NCBI GenBank assembly: GCA_037039685.1
Contig: JAWNGF010000003.1
Span: forward strand, 2,542,001 to 2,606,000
Source: Ceratobasidium sp. AG-K
Taxonomy: Eukaryota; Basidiomycota; Agaricomycetes; Cantharellales; Ceratobasidiaceae
Reading direction: 5' to 3'
Length of the DNA stretch: 64,000 nt
In this document: piece by piece, positions 53,806 to 64,000 of the stretch
Position numbering within the stretch: position 1 is the first letter of the stretch
How the letters are laid out: every line of letters begins with the position of its first letter
Made by a program: the position numbers and the translations under genes
Notes under the pieces: model-generated
Databases searched by the model: none
The model's input: only the letters and a program-made list of their open reading frames with translations
Told to the model about the DNA's origin: nothing

Positions 53806-56800
53806 CTATGGTGTCCCCATTTCTTCCTCGTACCCAGATTCGAGAGCGCAGTTACAGTTACAATCGGTTACTGCACATTCTCTATGACCCAGAGCATCGC
53901 TCTCAGCGTTGCCAAAAAACCATTCCATAATGTGTACGGCATGTCCCCCGTGTCGACAGTTTTGGCAGAATACGAGAGCATCGTCAAACGTATCTAAAGC
54001 CAAGAACAATTTGAGTTCAGCAATGCCGTTTCGGCTCAAAGTGTTAATCTCACCATGCGTGGTTTCCATGCCGATCAACTCTGAATCACGAAGGAAATCG
54101 GAAAGTGGTCCACTCAGGGACATGAGGCATATATCACATTTGGGTAACGCCTTTTTGCAGTGAGGACAGAACGTGAGCTAAAATCACTAGGTCAGCGTGA
54201 CATTTGCGAATTATCAAGGCGTTGGTACGTACACGAACACGCTCAAGGCCCGACGCTATTCCCGTCGTTGCGTTTCGCCCAAAGTCTATTGGTCCAGGCG
54301 CATTGACGATCTTGTCACAAAAGTTACAGCGCATGGCAAGTTGGCGTGGAACCCACTCGAATGGCTCTCGATCGCCGGCTGCGACCAGCTCGCGTAGGAT
54401 CTCCCCGCGCTCAATACCGAATTGACACCGTTGGTGGAACATTCGCCAGCCATCAAGGAGGTCTTCGTATGTGGTTACCCACCTCTCGGCTCGGCCATTT
54501 TGTAGCATTCCGGGACATACAAGGCTTGAGAGAAGTGCAGCTGTTTGGACGTCTCCCGTATTGTCCACGTAGCGCTGCAGTACTCGAAGCCCAACAGCGC
54601 TTAACCCTGTAAAAAGGAGCGCCTCCAGGTCGCCTGCTCGCTCCAAGTCTTTCTTGAGGTCCTGAAAGAACTGGCCCAGCTGCCGAGTGATTGAGCCTGG
54701 TTGGGCCGCTCGAATAGCATGATTCACCTACCTCCCCATCATCGAGGAACCTCAAAGCAATATTCAGCCGATCACGAAGAGGGATAGCCACTTCTTCAAC
54801 CACGGTGATCCAGTCGTCGAAGGCAAGGTGGGCAAGCATGATGCGGAGATACGGATCTTCCAAGCGACCTCCGAGTTTTTGACAATGCTCGCGCCACGAG
54901 CCTTTCAGACGCTTGTCTGGCTCCGCATCGGCAGCGACAATGATGCCGGAAATAATTCGATACATGTCGTCTATATGGGGGTAAGGAAACGACGCATATG
55001 TTTGCTAGTAAATGCGCGCACCTGAGCTATGCATTAGAGCGTCCACCGCCAACTTGAAATCGTTCAAAAAAACGGCCCAGCACGCGGCTTTAGTACATTT
55101 GCCTTCTCTCAGCCACCTGAATCCACGAATCGACTCAGCTGTCAAGTTACAACAGCCGGTCAGAAACTAACCGGGAAATATCATTTCGAATTTCCGCATT
55201 ATTTATGTCCCACCCACAAAGTGCCAAGGCCAGCCTTCTCCTCCCAAGTCGACCAAAGCGGCGCTTTTGTCCAGGCTCGCGGGGCTCAGAGCTCCCAAGC
55301 GCCGCACCATTGTCACCCGAATACTCTGCCATAGAATCTCGCCGCATATTAAGGATGCTAATCGCCGCGTCATATCCATCCCTTTGAGGAGACTTGTGTC
55401 GCTCTCCTCGTTTCCCACCACGTTGGGAGGGCGGCCTGCTGAGTCCCAAGCTAGAGTTGTACCCAAGAGCGGGGCTCGAATGCATCTGGGGAGTTACCGC
55501 CCCGAGAAGCGGGGAGTAGGCCGGCGAGTCTGCCGCACCGGAGTGCGGTTGCATCGAAGCGAAGGTAGAGGTGGTGGTTGAGAGTGGCCCAAAACCCTCC
55601 CATATACCAAGGACGCCTTGGTACTTGAACTCGATACCATTGATTCGACTCGAGGCGCCGGCCGAGAGGAGATCACGTGAGGCTAGGAGGAAACCGTAAT
55701 TAAAACGGTACCAATGGCCGCAGAGGGTGCTCACCATCCAACCACCGCCATACATGTGCTACGCTAGCCGTGTCTTGCTGCGATTCGCCCACGATGTCGG
55801 CATTTCGAAGAAACTGGACAAGGATGATGATTTAGAAATCGAAGTGTGTGCCAGACCCATGCTCAACATACATTCTTAATCCCATAGCCTTTTGAAGCCC
55901 GGCGACGCATGACCATCGAAATGTCTTCCTTCATAGTCAAATGGGCCTTTCGGCTTTTTCCAACTAGCCTCGCTCCAATGTTCGCGTCACCTTTCCACTG
56001 GGCTTCGGACATTGCTGGCGAGATGCCAAGATTATCATTCGCACCGATGTGGGGTATGGGTTCGCCGCTGTCGGTTCCCGACTCGGGATCCATCGGGAGG
56101 GGCGAGGCAGATCGAATACGACGGTGTTTTCCGAGGGGGATTCGTCTTAGGGCTGCTGGGCTGTACGCTCTTCCGGAAGGGGCGGCTGAAGAGCTTCGAG
56201 ACGCGGCAGTCTTTTTAACGGAGGGTACGCTGTGTCGATCAATAGCGCGACCGGATCGCTCGTCTGTGATGGATAGGCTAGGAGCGAGACCGAGTGCGTC
56301 ACTTGTCGCTGGAGCTAAAGGATCGTCTAATACTTCCCAAGGCTCAGGTACGATCCATTCGCCATCCGCGTTCCAACTAGTGTGTATGCCCAGAGGCTCG
56401 TCCTTTGACCGGTCGTCTGTTGGGATGTCTAGTTGCGCTCGAGTCGTGGAAGCAAGCATCCCGCGGCTGCTCCAGGCTTGGACATCAGAACTGAAGATAG
56501 CCGAGATGTCAAGTGCGCCGTCGCGGGAAACAGTAATAATGCGAGGAATAAGAGACGAGCAAGGTTGAGGTGGGGCAAACGCAAACGAAGACAATCCTTT
56601 CTTGAAGAATGCACCTGAGATCATCGACAAGTTTATGAGCACAAGTATAACACGTCCAAGCAAACTGACCAATCGTTGTATGAGCCAACACAGGCCCGTC
56701 TGGCAGCGATCCTGCAACTCCGTGTGCGTGGCTCGTCGTGGTGCTAGTCGTGGATGGACCACGACTATGACTCTTGGCAATTTGATAGTTGCTCCATCGA

Positions 56801-57986
56801 GCCGATTCCACTGGTTCAGTAGCATTTTCCATGACTTCGCGTCGGTGATCCAAGATATCCCAGAGTCGAACAGCATGGGCGTCTTTCATCAAGCTACCCA
56901 GAACTCCGCGGCGAGCTTTCGAAAACTGAATCATGGAAACGCCAGATGCTCGCGAATCAGTTCCTGAGTCCGTTTCCGCCCACGCCATAACCGGGTCCGT
57001 CCACCGGCGGTCCCACAGTCTTATAATGGCGTCTTCGCCATAAGACGCGAAACGATTATCATCTAGAGGGTCGACAACAATTCCATATACGGCCTTGGTC
57101 ATGTACGACGCGGGTTGACTAGATCCACCAGGTGCAGCAGCGGAGGAGGGGGTAGTAGCAATCCCAGGAGACCTCAGATCGTACATTGCGATCCGCTTGG
57201 TTCCTATTCCGGCAATCAAAAGATGTGGTGTTCCAGGTAAAAACGAAATAGAGTGAACAATTTCGGTTGAGCCATAGTGTTGTAGGGGTCGAAGTTCCCC
57301 AGTCCCACCCATAGATAATGGAGGCCGCGTGGCCAGAAGTTTTGGATTCGCGCGTGGAAATGCGGGTAGGGCTGAAGTAGGGGAAGGTAGCGTCCTAGCA
57401 GAGCGTTCAATATCCCAGATTAGCAAACTCGGTTCGTTTCTAGTCTTCTCTAGCCCAACTGCGAGATAATTAGGATCAATCGGGGAGAATTCTAACTGGT
57501 ACATTTTAGATGCATAGGTTGGTTTAACGCACGCAGCTCACCGCATGACATGGTCTTTGATGTTTAACTGGTAATAATGCAACTTTAGGGGCACCTAGAG
57601 AGTTATGGGAGCCGGGAAGAGATGCAACGTTGCTGTGGAGGCGAAGTAGTTCCACGCTTCCACTAGTTAGTCCCACAGCTACGAGATCATCTATGATTGT
57701 GTGAGGGGACCAAGCCAGACACTAACCCAGCACAAGGATTAGTTTCGACCAAAAAGAGAACGCTACATAACAAACTTACTTTGATATGGGCCAAATCTGA
57801 CTGAGACGCTAATGTTCTAACCTCTCCCGCCTAACAACACTGTGATATATAACCGGCGGTATAAAAGAAGTATGGTCATACCTTTGAGTTCCATTGGTAA
57901 AGCTTCACCTCACTACTTCCCCCAACAATGAACCTGTCTGAGCCCAAGGGATCCCATAAAACCTGTCGTCGGAGGGAAGTTTGCAT
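53806..57986 (-). CDS. SEA4/Mios homolog, SEACAT/GATOR2 subunit
   Basis: The ATG at 57986 begins MQTSLRRQVLWDPLGSDRFI and continues VGGSSEVKLYQWNSK, AGEVRTLASQSDLAHIK and CLAWSPHTIIDDLVAVGLTS across two introns. The WD40 part includes LEFSPIDPNYLAVGLEKTR, PSLLIWDIERS, HSISFLPGTPHLLIAGIGTK and ASYGEDAIIRLWDRRW. A long alpha-solenoid follows (WREHCQKLGGRLEDPYLRIM, LAHLAFDDWITVVEEVAIPL). The C-terminal RING/zinc part reads CPHCKKALPKCDICLMSLSG, VFCQNCRHGGHAVHIMEWFF and ECAVTDCNCNCALESG. The CQNCRHGGH signature is diagnostic of Mios/SEA4. This protein is part of the vacuole/lysosome-associated GATOR2 (SEACAT) complex that activates TORC1 on amino acids. Several introns; the length (about 1,150 residues) is close to the family norm. 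Confidence 0.9.
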
Positions 57987-58279
57987 TTTTAACAAGTTCG
58001 ATCTGTTTCTTGATATTTCCTTCAGGGGACGAATCGATGAACGTTTTTCAGTGAATTAGCTAGGCACTATAGTCCGCTACCGCCGGGGTGGAGGACTTTC
58101 CAAGTGCGCCGGTCACGTGCATCAGTGCCAGCTTCCAGAGGCAATGACCCAGGCACGTCATTGGAACATCCCGCCTTGAACCCCCTGCAGGAGACTCACC
58201 AGTAAACCATGGATCAGCCTCTGAGTGAGAAGGAAAATATGAATATTCCTGCTTCGCTTGGCCTCATCGACTCTTTCTG
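57987..58279. promoter_or_regulatory. Divergent promoter region, SEA4 / F-box gene
   Basis: This 293-bp interval separates two genes read away from each other. No specific element is certain. Confidence 0.4.
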
Positions 58280-60035
58280 ATGCCAGAAATTACTCACCTG
58301 ATATTCGAGCTACTTGACAAACCTGATCAGGCCCGTCTCATGGTTGTATGCCATGATTTCTTTAACTGTGCTATATCTCTACTCTGGTCAGTTATAGAAA
58401 GTCCCCGCGTGCTCCTAGGATTACTCCTTGGGATTCATATCGGTGAACTCGACAATAAGCGGATTCAGGTAGGTATCCTAGCATGTACAAAGGCGGTAGG
58501 GCTCATTATCCTTTGACTGGTACAGGATCTTCGGGCGTTAGACGAGTGCCACCTCGGTCGGTTTGACTTTTATACGCCTCATGTCAAACAATTAAAGGAG
58601 CCTATTGCACTATGGAGACCGATAGACCATAAAGCCAATCCCTGGGATATACTTTTACAGCTAGTACCACGCCGGCCTCTCTTACCCAAGCTTCAAGTGA
58701 TAATCCACAATTTTCTGGGTGAAGATCGTAGGATTGCCCCTATCAACCGTATCGGTTCGGTCCTGTGTGCGTCACTTCGAGAAATTCGCGTTTCATCGCC
58801 TGGACGTGGTTCCCTGAGCCCACACCCTGCCTCTGAGCTGCTAATCAAGCTTGCTTACCAGTGCCCCAACATTCGTTTTCTGGAAATCTACACCGAACCA
58901 TTAGAAAACAATTACAACAACGGAACATTAAATCTTGTGTGCTTTAATCTTTCAACCTCGTTTGCGCGTTTTTCCGATCTCCGCACACTTGGGAGTGGCC
59001 CCGAAATTCTCTCCCCCAATGTAATCCCGGTACTAGGTAGTCTCCCTTCCCTCGAGTCTCTCATTATCGACTTTCCCTATGGGCGGCCTAATCAAACCAT
59101 CCCGGATATTTCATTTCCTTCCTTCAGATAGTTTCATCGCGCTTCGACATCTTGGAATCATTTGCGAATCAATAGTGCTTGTAGTTGAGTTATGGCGCAT
59201 ATTTCCTATTATACAGCGGTTGGTTTCAATTCACATTGATTTTGATTCCTCTATAGCTGATGACGAGGAGATTAACGATTTGATCCAAGTCATTTGCAAG
59301 CGTAGTCCATGCACCACCGACCTCTATTTAACTATTGACCCAGCGGGCTTTCGGGTTCGTGAATGCTTGTTATCCGGTTCGACTTTGAGTTGTCTGCAGC
59401 AACTTTCTCTCCAGCACTTGCAACTTCATTATACATCGCTAGACCCAGATATCAGCTTTGAGCAGCTAGGTACTGCACTTTGCACTGTCAGGTATCTTTG
59501 TATGCCTGCTCAGCGACTTAACTTGGAAGACCTCGCGTCTCTCGTAATTCGTATACCGAGGCTCCGGTTCCTAGGAATCAGTTTGGACCCCTTTTGGCGC
59601 CCTCTCAGCGATCAATTTCAGCTTTCATCTTCTATGAACCCTTCCACCTTCACTGGATTGCTACTGGAGATGTACCTTAGCGATTGGTCGGTTCCTTGGC
59701 TGGAGCCAAGGATTCCGGCAAGTGGTAATGATGTTAGATCCATAGCCACGTAAGCATTTCTTCGTCCACTTAGTGACCTTGGGACAAGGTTACTGAGATT
59801 GCTTCTTATTAGGTATCTACGCGGTCTAAGGCCGAGTGGGGTGCACTGTACCTGCTTATTTGATTCTTATTATGTCGGCTCCAATGACACGCTCGAGGCA
59901 TGTGAATTGCTCGCAGGCGCGATTCGGCAGGCGTTTCCTCTGCAGCCATCCAGTGTACCTTATTTCAGCGAGTTAGCCGCTGACTGGAAGTACGTGGATG
60001 AGTACCTATTGAGGGGCAATTACGTATACCTATAG
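58280..60035 (+). pseudogene. F-box/LRR-type protein, with a 4-bp duplication frameshift
   Basis: The F-box starts at 58280: MPEITHLIFELLDKPDQARL, VVCHDFFNCAISLLWSVIE. An intron at about 58469-58527 joins to DLRALDECHLGRFDFYTPHV. LRR-like sequence follows (RRPLLPKLQVIIHNF, CPNIRFLEIYTEPLEN, LGSLPSLESLIIDFPYG). At 59115-59125 the bases TTCCTTCCTTC shift the frame: IPDISFPS leads into a stop, while DSFIALRHLGIICESIV continues in the other frame. Removing one 4-bp unit would restore a single frame. The rest (WRIFPIIQRLVSIHIDF, LVIRIPRLRFLGISLDPF) runs to an intron near 59752-59811 and ends RGLRPSGVHCTCLF ... GNYVYL. It is the paralog of the F-box gene at 12010-13701. It could be a recent pseudogene or a sequence error. 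Confidence 0.68.
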
Positions 60036-60750
60036 TTATTTCCTCAAATTTAAACATGTGTACACATTATTTACCACAGCCTGTTTCCACCTTCGAAGTG
60101 ACCATCAGATCCACGCGTATCCTTATAAATGAGGAATTGCTTCGATTACTTAATAATTCTGAGTAAGAATATGGATGAGACTAGAATAGGTAACGCCAGC
60201 GCCAGTGGGACCAGTGACGCCTCGGAGCGGGGCAGGGTGAGAGTCCGGTGACTTGTCGCTGGTGGAAGTGAAGTTAGAGAATAAGGCACCGCTGAACTTC
60301 AACTCAGTAGCGCTGAGAATAAGCTCAGTAAAGACCGATCCACCATACGCCATGAGTCAAAAGAATTGATTCCGTGGATAACGGTCCAGCCATTACCGAC
60401 ATTGGCACCATCCACGAGGGACAAGCAAACAGCCCACGAAAAATCATTGCGGTACTAACAGGTGCGGCCAAATTGGGGTAGACACCATTATTGCTACAGA
60501 AATAACCTTTGCAAGCAAGTTATTAAACTCCCGCTGTACTCGTGGGCCCTCAGGTGCTGGTTGTATGCGCCATTACGACCAACTCAACCAAGCGAACGTG
60601 ACGAAAACAACCAATTGGAATTCCAAAAATCTACAAAGATGTTTTACACCGACACAACAGCAATTACAACGAGTGGTTTGCTGGGTACAACTTGCTTCAG
60701 TCTACGCTCTAGCCAGTGATTAGCCCACGGCCCTGCAGCCGTCTTGGTGC
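60036..60750. other. Intergenic
   Basis: The F-box gene ends at the left edge and the protease gene ends at the right edge (convergent genes). An open minus-strand frame at 60150-60353 has no recognised motif. Confidence 0.45.
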
Positions 60751-62165
60751 TTAGAAAGGCTGGGCGAGGAGGTTAGTGGTACCGGAAGGGGCACCAGTAA
60801 CAACAGCGCGAGCACTAGACTTGAGAGCAGAGCTGACGGCAGCGGGCGTTCCACCGCTGTTGCCAATGCGGACGGCAATGTACCCGGCGACGCGAGGACT
60901 GTGTCGATCTGCGTTAGCTAGTTTGTAATCTCCGGCAAACTTAAAAGAACTTACGAAGCCATTGAAGTTCCAGAGATGGTGTTGGTGCGGGTAGTACCGC
61001 CAATCCAAGCCGAGAGGATGTTGACACCGGGTGCCCAGACGTCAAGGACGGAACCATAGTTGGAGAACGAGGCTTTGCGGTTACTCGAATCGACGGCACC
61101 AACGGTGTTGGCGCTGGCCACACGGGCGGGGCTGGTGCTGCCAGCGTCGACGTTGCTGTTGCCAGCGGCGATGGCGAAGTGGAGACCACCAGCGACTGCA
61201 GTACTGACGGCAGAGTCAACAGCAGTGTTGGCGCCACCACCAAGGGACAAGTTGGCAACCGAGGGACGGCCACTGGCGCGAGCTTGGTTATAAGCCCAGT
61301 TGATTCCGGCAATGACGTCGGAGTTGGTGCCAGAGCCAGAGTCGGACAAGACCTTGACAGCGATGATGTTTGCGGAGGTAGCAACGCCGTAGGTAGTGCC
61401 AACAGCAGTTCCGGCGGTGTCTGAAGCTCTTTAGTATCAACATCTGTGCTGATTCCCAAAGGCGCAGCAGCTACTTACGGGTTCCGTGGCCGTTGCCGTC
61501 CTGGTTGGCGTACTAGAGAGCAGGCACATCAGATAATACAACTCCCATTCAGATTCAAGTACTTACCCCACCAAAGGTAGCGCCCCAGCGGGCACGTCCA
61601 CCGAAGCTCGAGTGAGCAGTGTAGATACCGGTGTCGATTCCGTACACATCGACGCCTGCACCGTTGGCACGCTTGTCAAGACCCTCTACTTGAGCGGCAA
61701 CCTCGGAGCGTTCGACAAATGCAGCTGATTCGTCACCTTGCCTATAAATCTCAATTAGAGCTATATGCGTGTGGCAAAATCCGCTCACTTACTCATAGTC
61801 AATAGTCACGATGCCATCCTCAACGATGTACTCGACGTCCTTGGACTGACGGATGTAGTCGAGATCCTTTCCCTGGAGACTAGCAGCGTAGCCTTGGAAG
61901 ACAGCACCGTACTTGTGCTCAACCTTACTGGCGTTGGTGATGGCGGCAATCAGAGCGTTGATGTGAGAGTCCTTGGAAACGCCATCCTTAAGCTTGCTAT
62001 TGACCCGGGGGATCAGTACCAAATTCGATGACAGGACAAGGTGCTCACATAATGTACGAGTTGGACTTGACTGGACCAGCGAACTTGCTGATTGGAACGT
62101 TGGTGGGGGCAGCAAGAGCCGGGATGATGACTGCCATAGCAGCGACAGAGATAAATGTAGCGCGC
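60751..62165 (-). CDS. Secreted subtilisin-like serine protease (S8, proteinase K-like)
   Basis: The start at 62165 gives a signal peptide, MRATFISVAAMAVIIPALAA. The inhibitor I9 propeptide follows: SNSYIIKLKDGVSKDSHINA, VFQGYAASLQGKDLDYIRQS, VEYIVEDGIVTIDYE. The mature catalytic domain has DVYGIDTGIYTAHSSFGGR (Asp), NQDGNGHGTHTAGT (His), LHFAIAAGNSNVDAG (oxyanion Asn) and ISGTSMASPRVAGYIAV (Ser). All catalytic residues are intact and the length is normal for proteinase K-type enzymes. The start at 62165 is chosen over an upstream ATG at 62251 because it begins the signal peptide. At least five introns; joins such as GHGT to HTAGT restore the conserved motif. Such proteases are used for extracellular protein digestion and, in pathogens, host tissue attack. 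Confidence 0.93.
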
Positions 62166-63228
62166 ATTGTGGAAGAGCTGGACAAGTAGACTAGTTTGAC
62201 TGAAGTCGAGCTGTTGCTGAAGCGACTGCCGCTAACGAGCTGGTACGCCATTTGACGTATATTTTATACTCTTATGTGGGCATGTCGCAATCCCGCTCGA
62301 AGTAGGTTCCGCAAGGTTGTCCGGATGGATCGCTCATCTCATGGTTGGCTTATCGACTAAAGGTCTCGCAAGAAGTCTTCAACGCATGTGGATAGACTTG
62401 CGCGGGCGGCATCATGCATTGCGTAGTATCATTATTAGGTTCACAATTCACATGGTCACAACCTGCTGTTCTACTCACCCCCTGGAATGACGCCATCGGC
62501 GCGTCTATTACTCGCATGGACAATGATGTCCCATGTAGACTGGGCAAAGGCTTGGCACCCGCCAATATGCCGAAGAAGTAGATATATGCGACTTCTGGAT
62601 GAAAACCGAGCTTAGCTCACCGTTTTGGGACAGTTGAGATGAACCGTCCGACTTCTATCGCTGTTGTAAGGTAGTCTCGGGCGTGTGGGTAGGTGTCCAT
62701 GAGTGGGTGCTTCAGCATGCAAGGACTTCGTGCGATCGACATTCACTGTCTCGACTGACTTGGTTCCCTTGGCATTGACACCAAAGCGCGCATCTCCTAC
62801 AAACCAGGATCTGCTCGTAACAAAGCGAACCACGAGCGATAAAGAAGCACTATGCGAACCTGGCGTGATGGAACATTTCACATGTGCACTGATTAAGTAA
62901 TGCATACCTTCTTAGGCGCGCCAAGGACTGGGAGGGTCAACCCGGGACAGAATACAGATAAGGTGAACGAGCTCTACACATGTGCTCCGAACTGCAAGCA
63001 AGACGCAAGGATGCGGAATGGAATGATGCCGCCCTTATTATCGAATCAACTGTGTGTCAATGGGGGCATCCACGCTGAACTCGCGTGAGTTTGAACCCAA
63101 ATGGTCCAAGCTAAACCTAAACTTCATGTAAGAGCACGGGGCATCGCGTTGAATTGATATTCATAAAAGTGTGGAATATAGTCGTGTAGCCCTACACATG
63201 CAATCCTAATCCCCTGTCCTCAGGCCCG
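62166..63228. other. Intergenic, upstream of protease gene
   Basis: It holds the promoter side of the protease gene and the 3' flank of the PIG-H gene. No conserved ORF, repeat or RNA gene was recognised. Confidence 0.5.
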
Positions 63229-64000
63229 TCACAGTTTGGTTGTATTGCGGCTGTCGGTGCCAGTGCCACCGCTCACTGGAGAGTCAGAGCAATCAGGATT
63301 GAATAAGGTTTTCGTTAGAGTATGATAAACTTGCTCCAGTATCGCAAATGGCGGGTCCAAGGTCTACACCACCACTATCAGTTTAATGGATTTTTTTCAG
63401 CAATAAGCTGCTTACTGGGAATATAACCTTCAGGTGTCCCTCCCCGGCCGACAAGACCGCCAGATACCTTCGCACATTCCAGCCGCAAAGGCCTTCGTTA
63501 ATAATCACGTCTGATATTGCAGACGTAGGTATAAAATCCCGTGATATGCTTGTCGTCATAAGGAATCTTCCGAACATAAAGATGCCCCGGTGGGTTTCTA
63601 GCTGAATCCCTACTGACGGAAAGGCCAGAACGGACTCTGCACAAAAGCCGTTACTTGTTAGACACGTTTTCGAAGGAATATACAAGTTAAATTTACCATG
63701 TATTATTTTTGTCAATCTAGACCATAATATCATCAAGGCGATCAATAACGCCGCAATCTGGCCGAAAGTCCATTCCTTCCAATTGGTATGCAAATCCACC
63801 AATGATTTCTATATCCGGAATCTCTTGTTGATATCGGTTGTACGATACACGTTAACGGGAAACTTACTGACAAAATGGCAATAAAGGCCATAAGTACGAC
63901 ATCCCCCACTGGTACGGATTTGCTCGGATGGCGGTCAACCCGGCATTCTATTACCCCAGCACCGGGAGTCAGTAGCCTGAGCCGGAATCCCTTCACTGAG
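63229..64000 (-). CDS. PIG-H/GPI15 homolog, subunit of GPI-GlcNAc transferase (5' end outside window)
   Basis: The visible part begins with KGFRLRLLTPGAGVIECRVD and GDVVLMAFIAILS. It then splices to KSLVDLHTNWKEWTFGQIAA, a hydrophobic hairpin (LLIALMILWSRLTKIIH), and the PIG-H domain: ESVLAFPSVGIQLETHRG, ISRDFIPTSAISDVIINEG and VRRYLAVLSAGEGHLKVIFP. The last exon reads LDPPFAILEQVYHTLTKTLF and stops at 63229. These match PIG-H, which acts at the ER membrane in the first step of GPI-anchor synthesis (transfer of GlcNAc to phosphatidylinositol). The two membrane segments and the IxDVIINEG motif support the call. The start codon lies beyond 64000. Confidence 0.85.

Overview
This is nuclear DNA of a filamentous basidiomycete. 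Nearly all genes are split by many short introns (about 45-70 bp, GT-AG) and code for fungal proteins. The mix of proteins (F-box/LRR proteins, a large P-loop NTPase with the motif SSGTGKSR, DUF6593-like repeats, MYND and ZZ finger proteins, a chromodomain Ty3/Gypsy element, a Tad-like LINE with RNase H) points to Agaricomycetes. A Rhizoctonia-type species is my best guess; this is inference from family recall, not from a search.

Left arm (1-27 kb). A gene-poor stretch (1-2.9 kb) is followed on the minus strand by a T5orf172 (GIY-YIG superfamily) protein with Cys/His repeats, an Hrp1/Nab4-type RNA-binding protein and a two-HotDog acyl-CoA thioesterase. Next come a poorly resolved hypothetical gene and a frameshifted F-box gene (minus), a second, larger T5orf172 protein with four Cys/His repeats (plus), a ZZ-finger protein and an Rkm4/SETD6-type lysine methyltransferase (both minus), a Pcl-type cyclin and a Josephin-only ataxin-3-like deubiquitinase (both plus).

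Centre (28-41.6 kb). This is a nested transposon. A minus-strand LINE with a 14-bp target-site duplication and a 31-nt A-tail is split by a 7,171-bp Ty3/Gypsy chromovirus. That element has two 431-bp LTRs differing at 4 positions and a 5-bp target-site duplication. It shows a Tf1-like self-priming signature, a GGGAAAA slippery heptamer at the gag/pol junction, and an extra Trp-rich ORF between integrase and the 3' LTR. Its pol gene is broken by one stop codon and one frameshift. The LINE ORF1 stop and ORF2 start overlap inside a perfect 9-bp hairpin.

Right arm (41.7-64 kb). The genes are a MYND-finger protein (its start lies 78 bp from the LINE), a full ataxin-3 (Josephin plus three UIMs), a DUF6593-like tandem protein, a P-loop NTPase, a small one-TM protein, the SEACIT/GATOR2 subunit Mios/SEA4, a second frameshifted F-box protein, a secreted subtilisin and the 3' part of PIG-H/GPI15.

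No CRISPR, rRNA or convincing tRNA was seen. The conserved genes (Hrp1, thioesterase, Rkm4, cyclin, ataxin-3, SEA4, PIG-H, subtilisin) are housekeeping or secretory genes and do not form an obvious pathway. Lineage-specific families lie between them, including three duplicated families: T5orf172, ataxin-3 and F-box. Exon joins were worked out by eye from splice sites and reading frame, so exact intron borders are inference.
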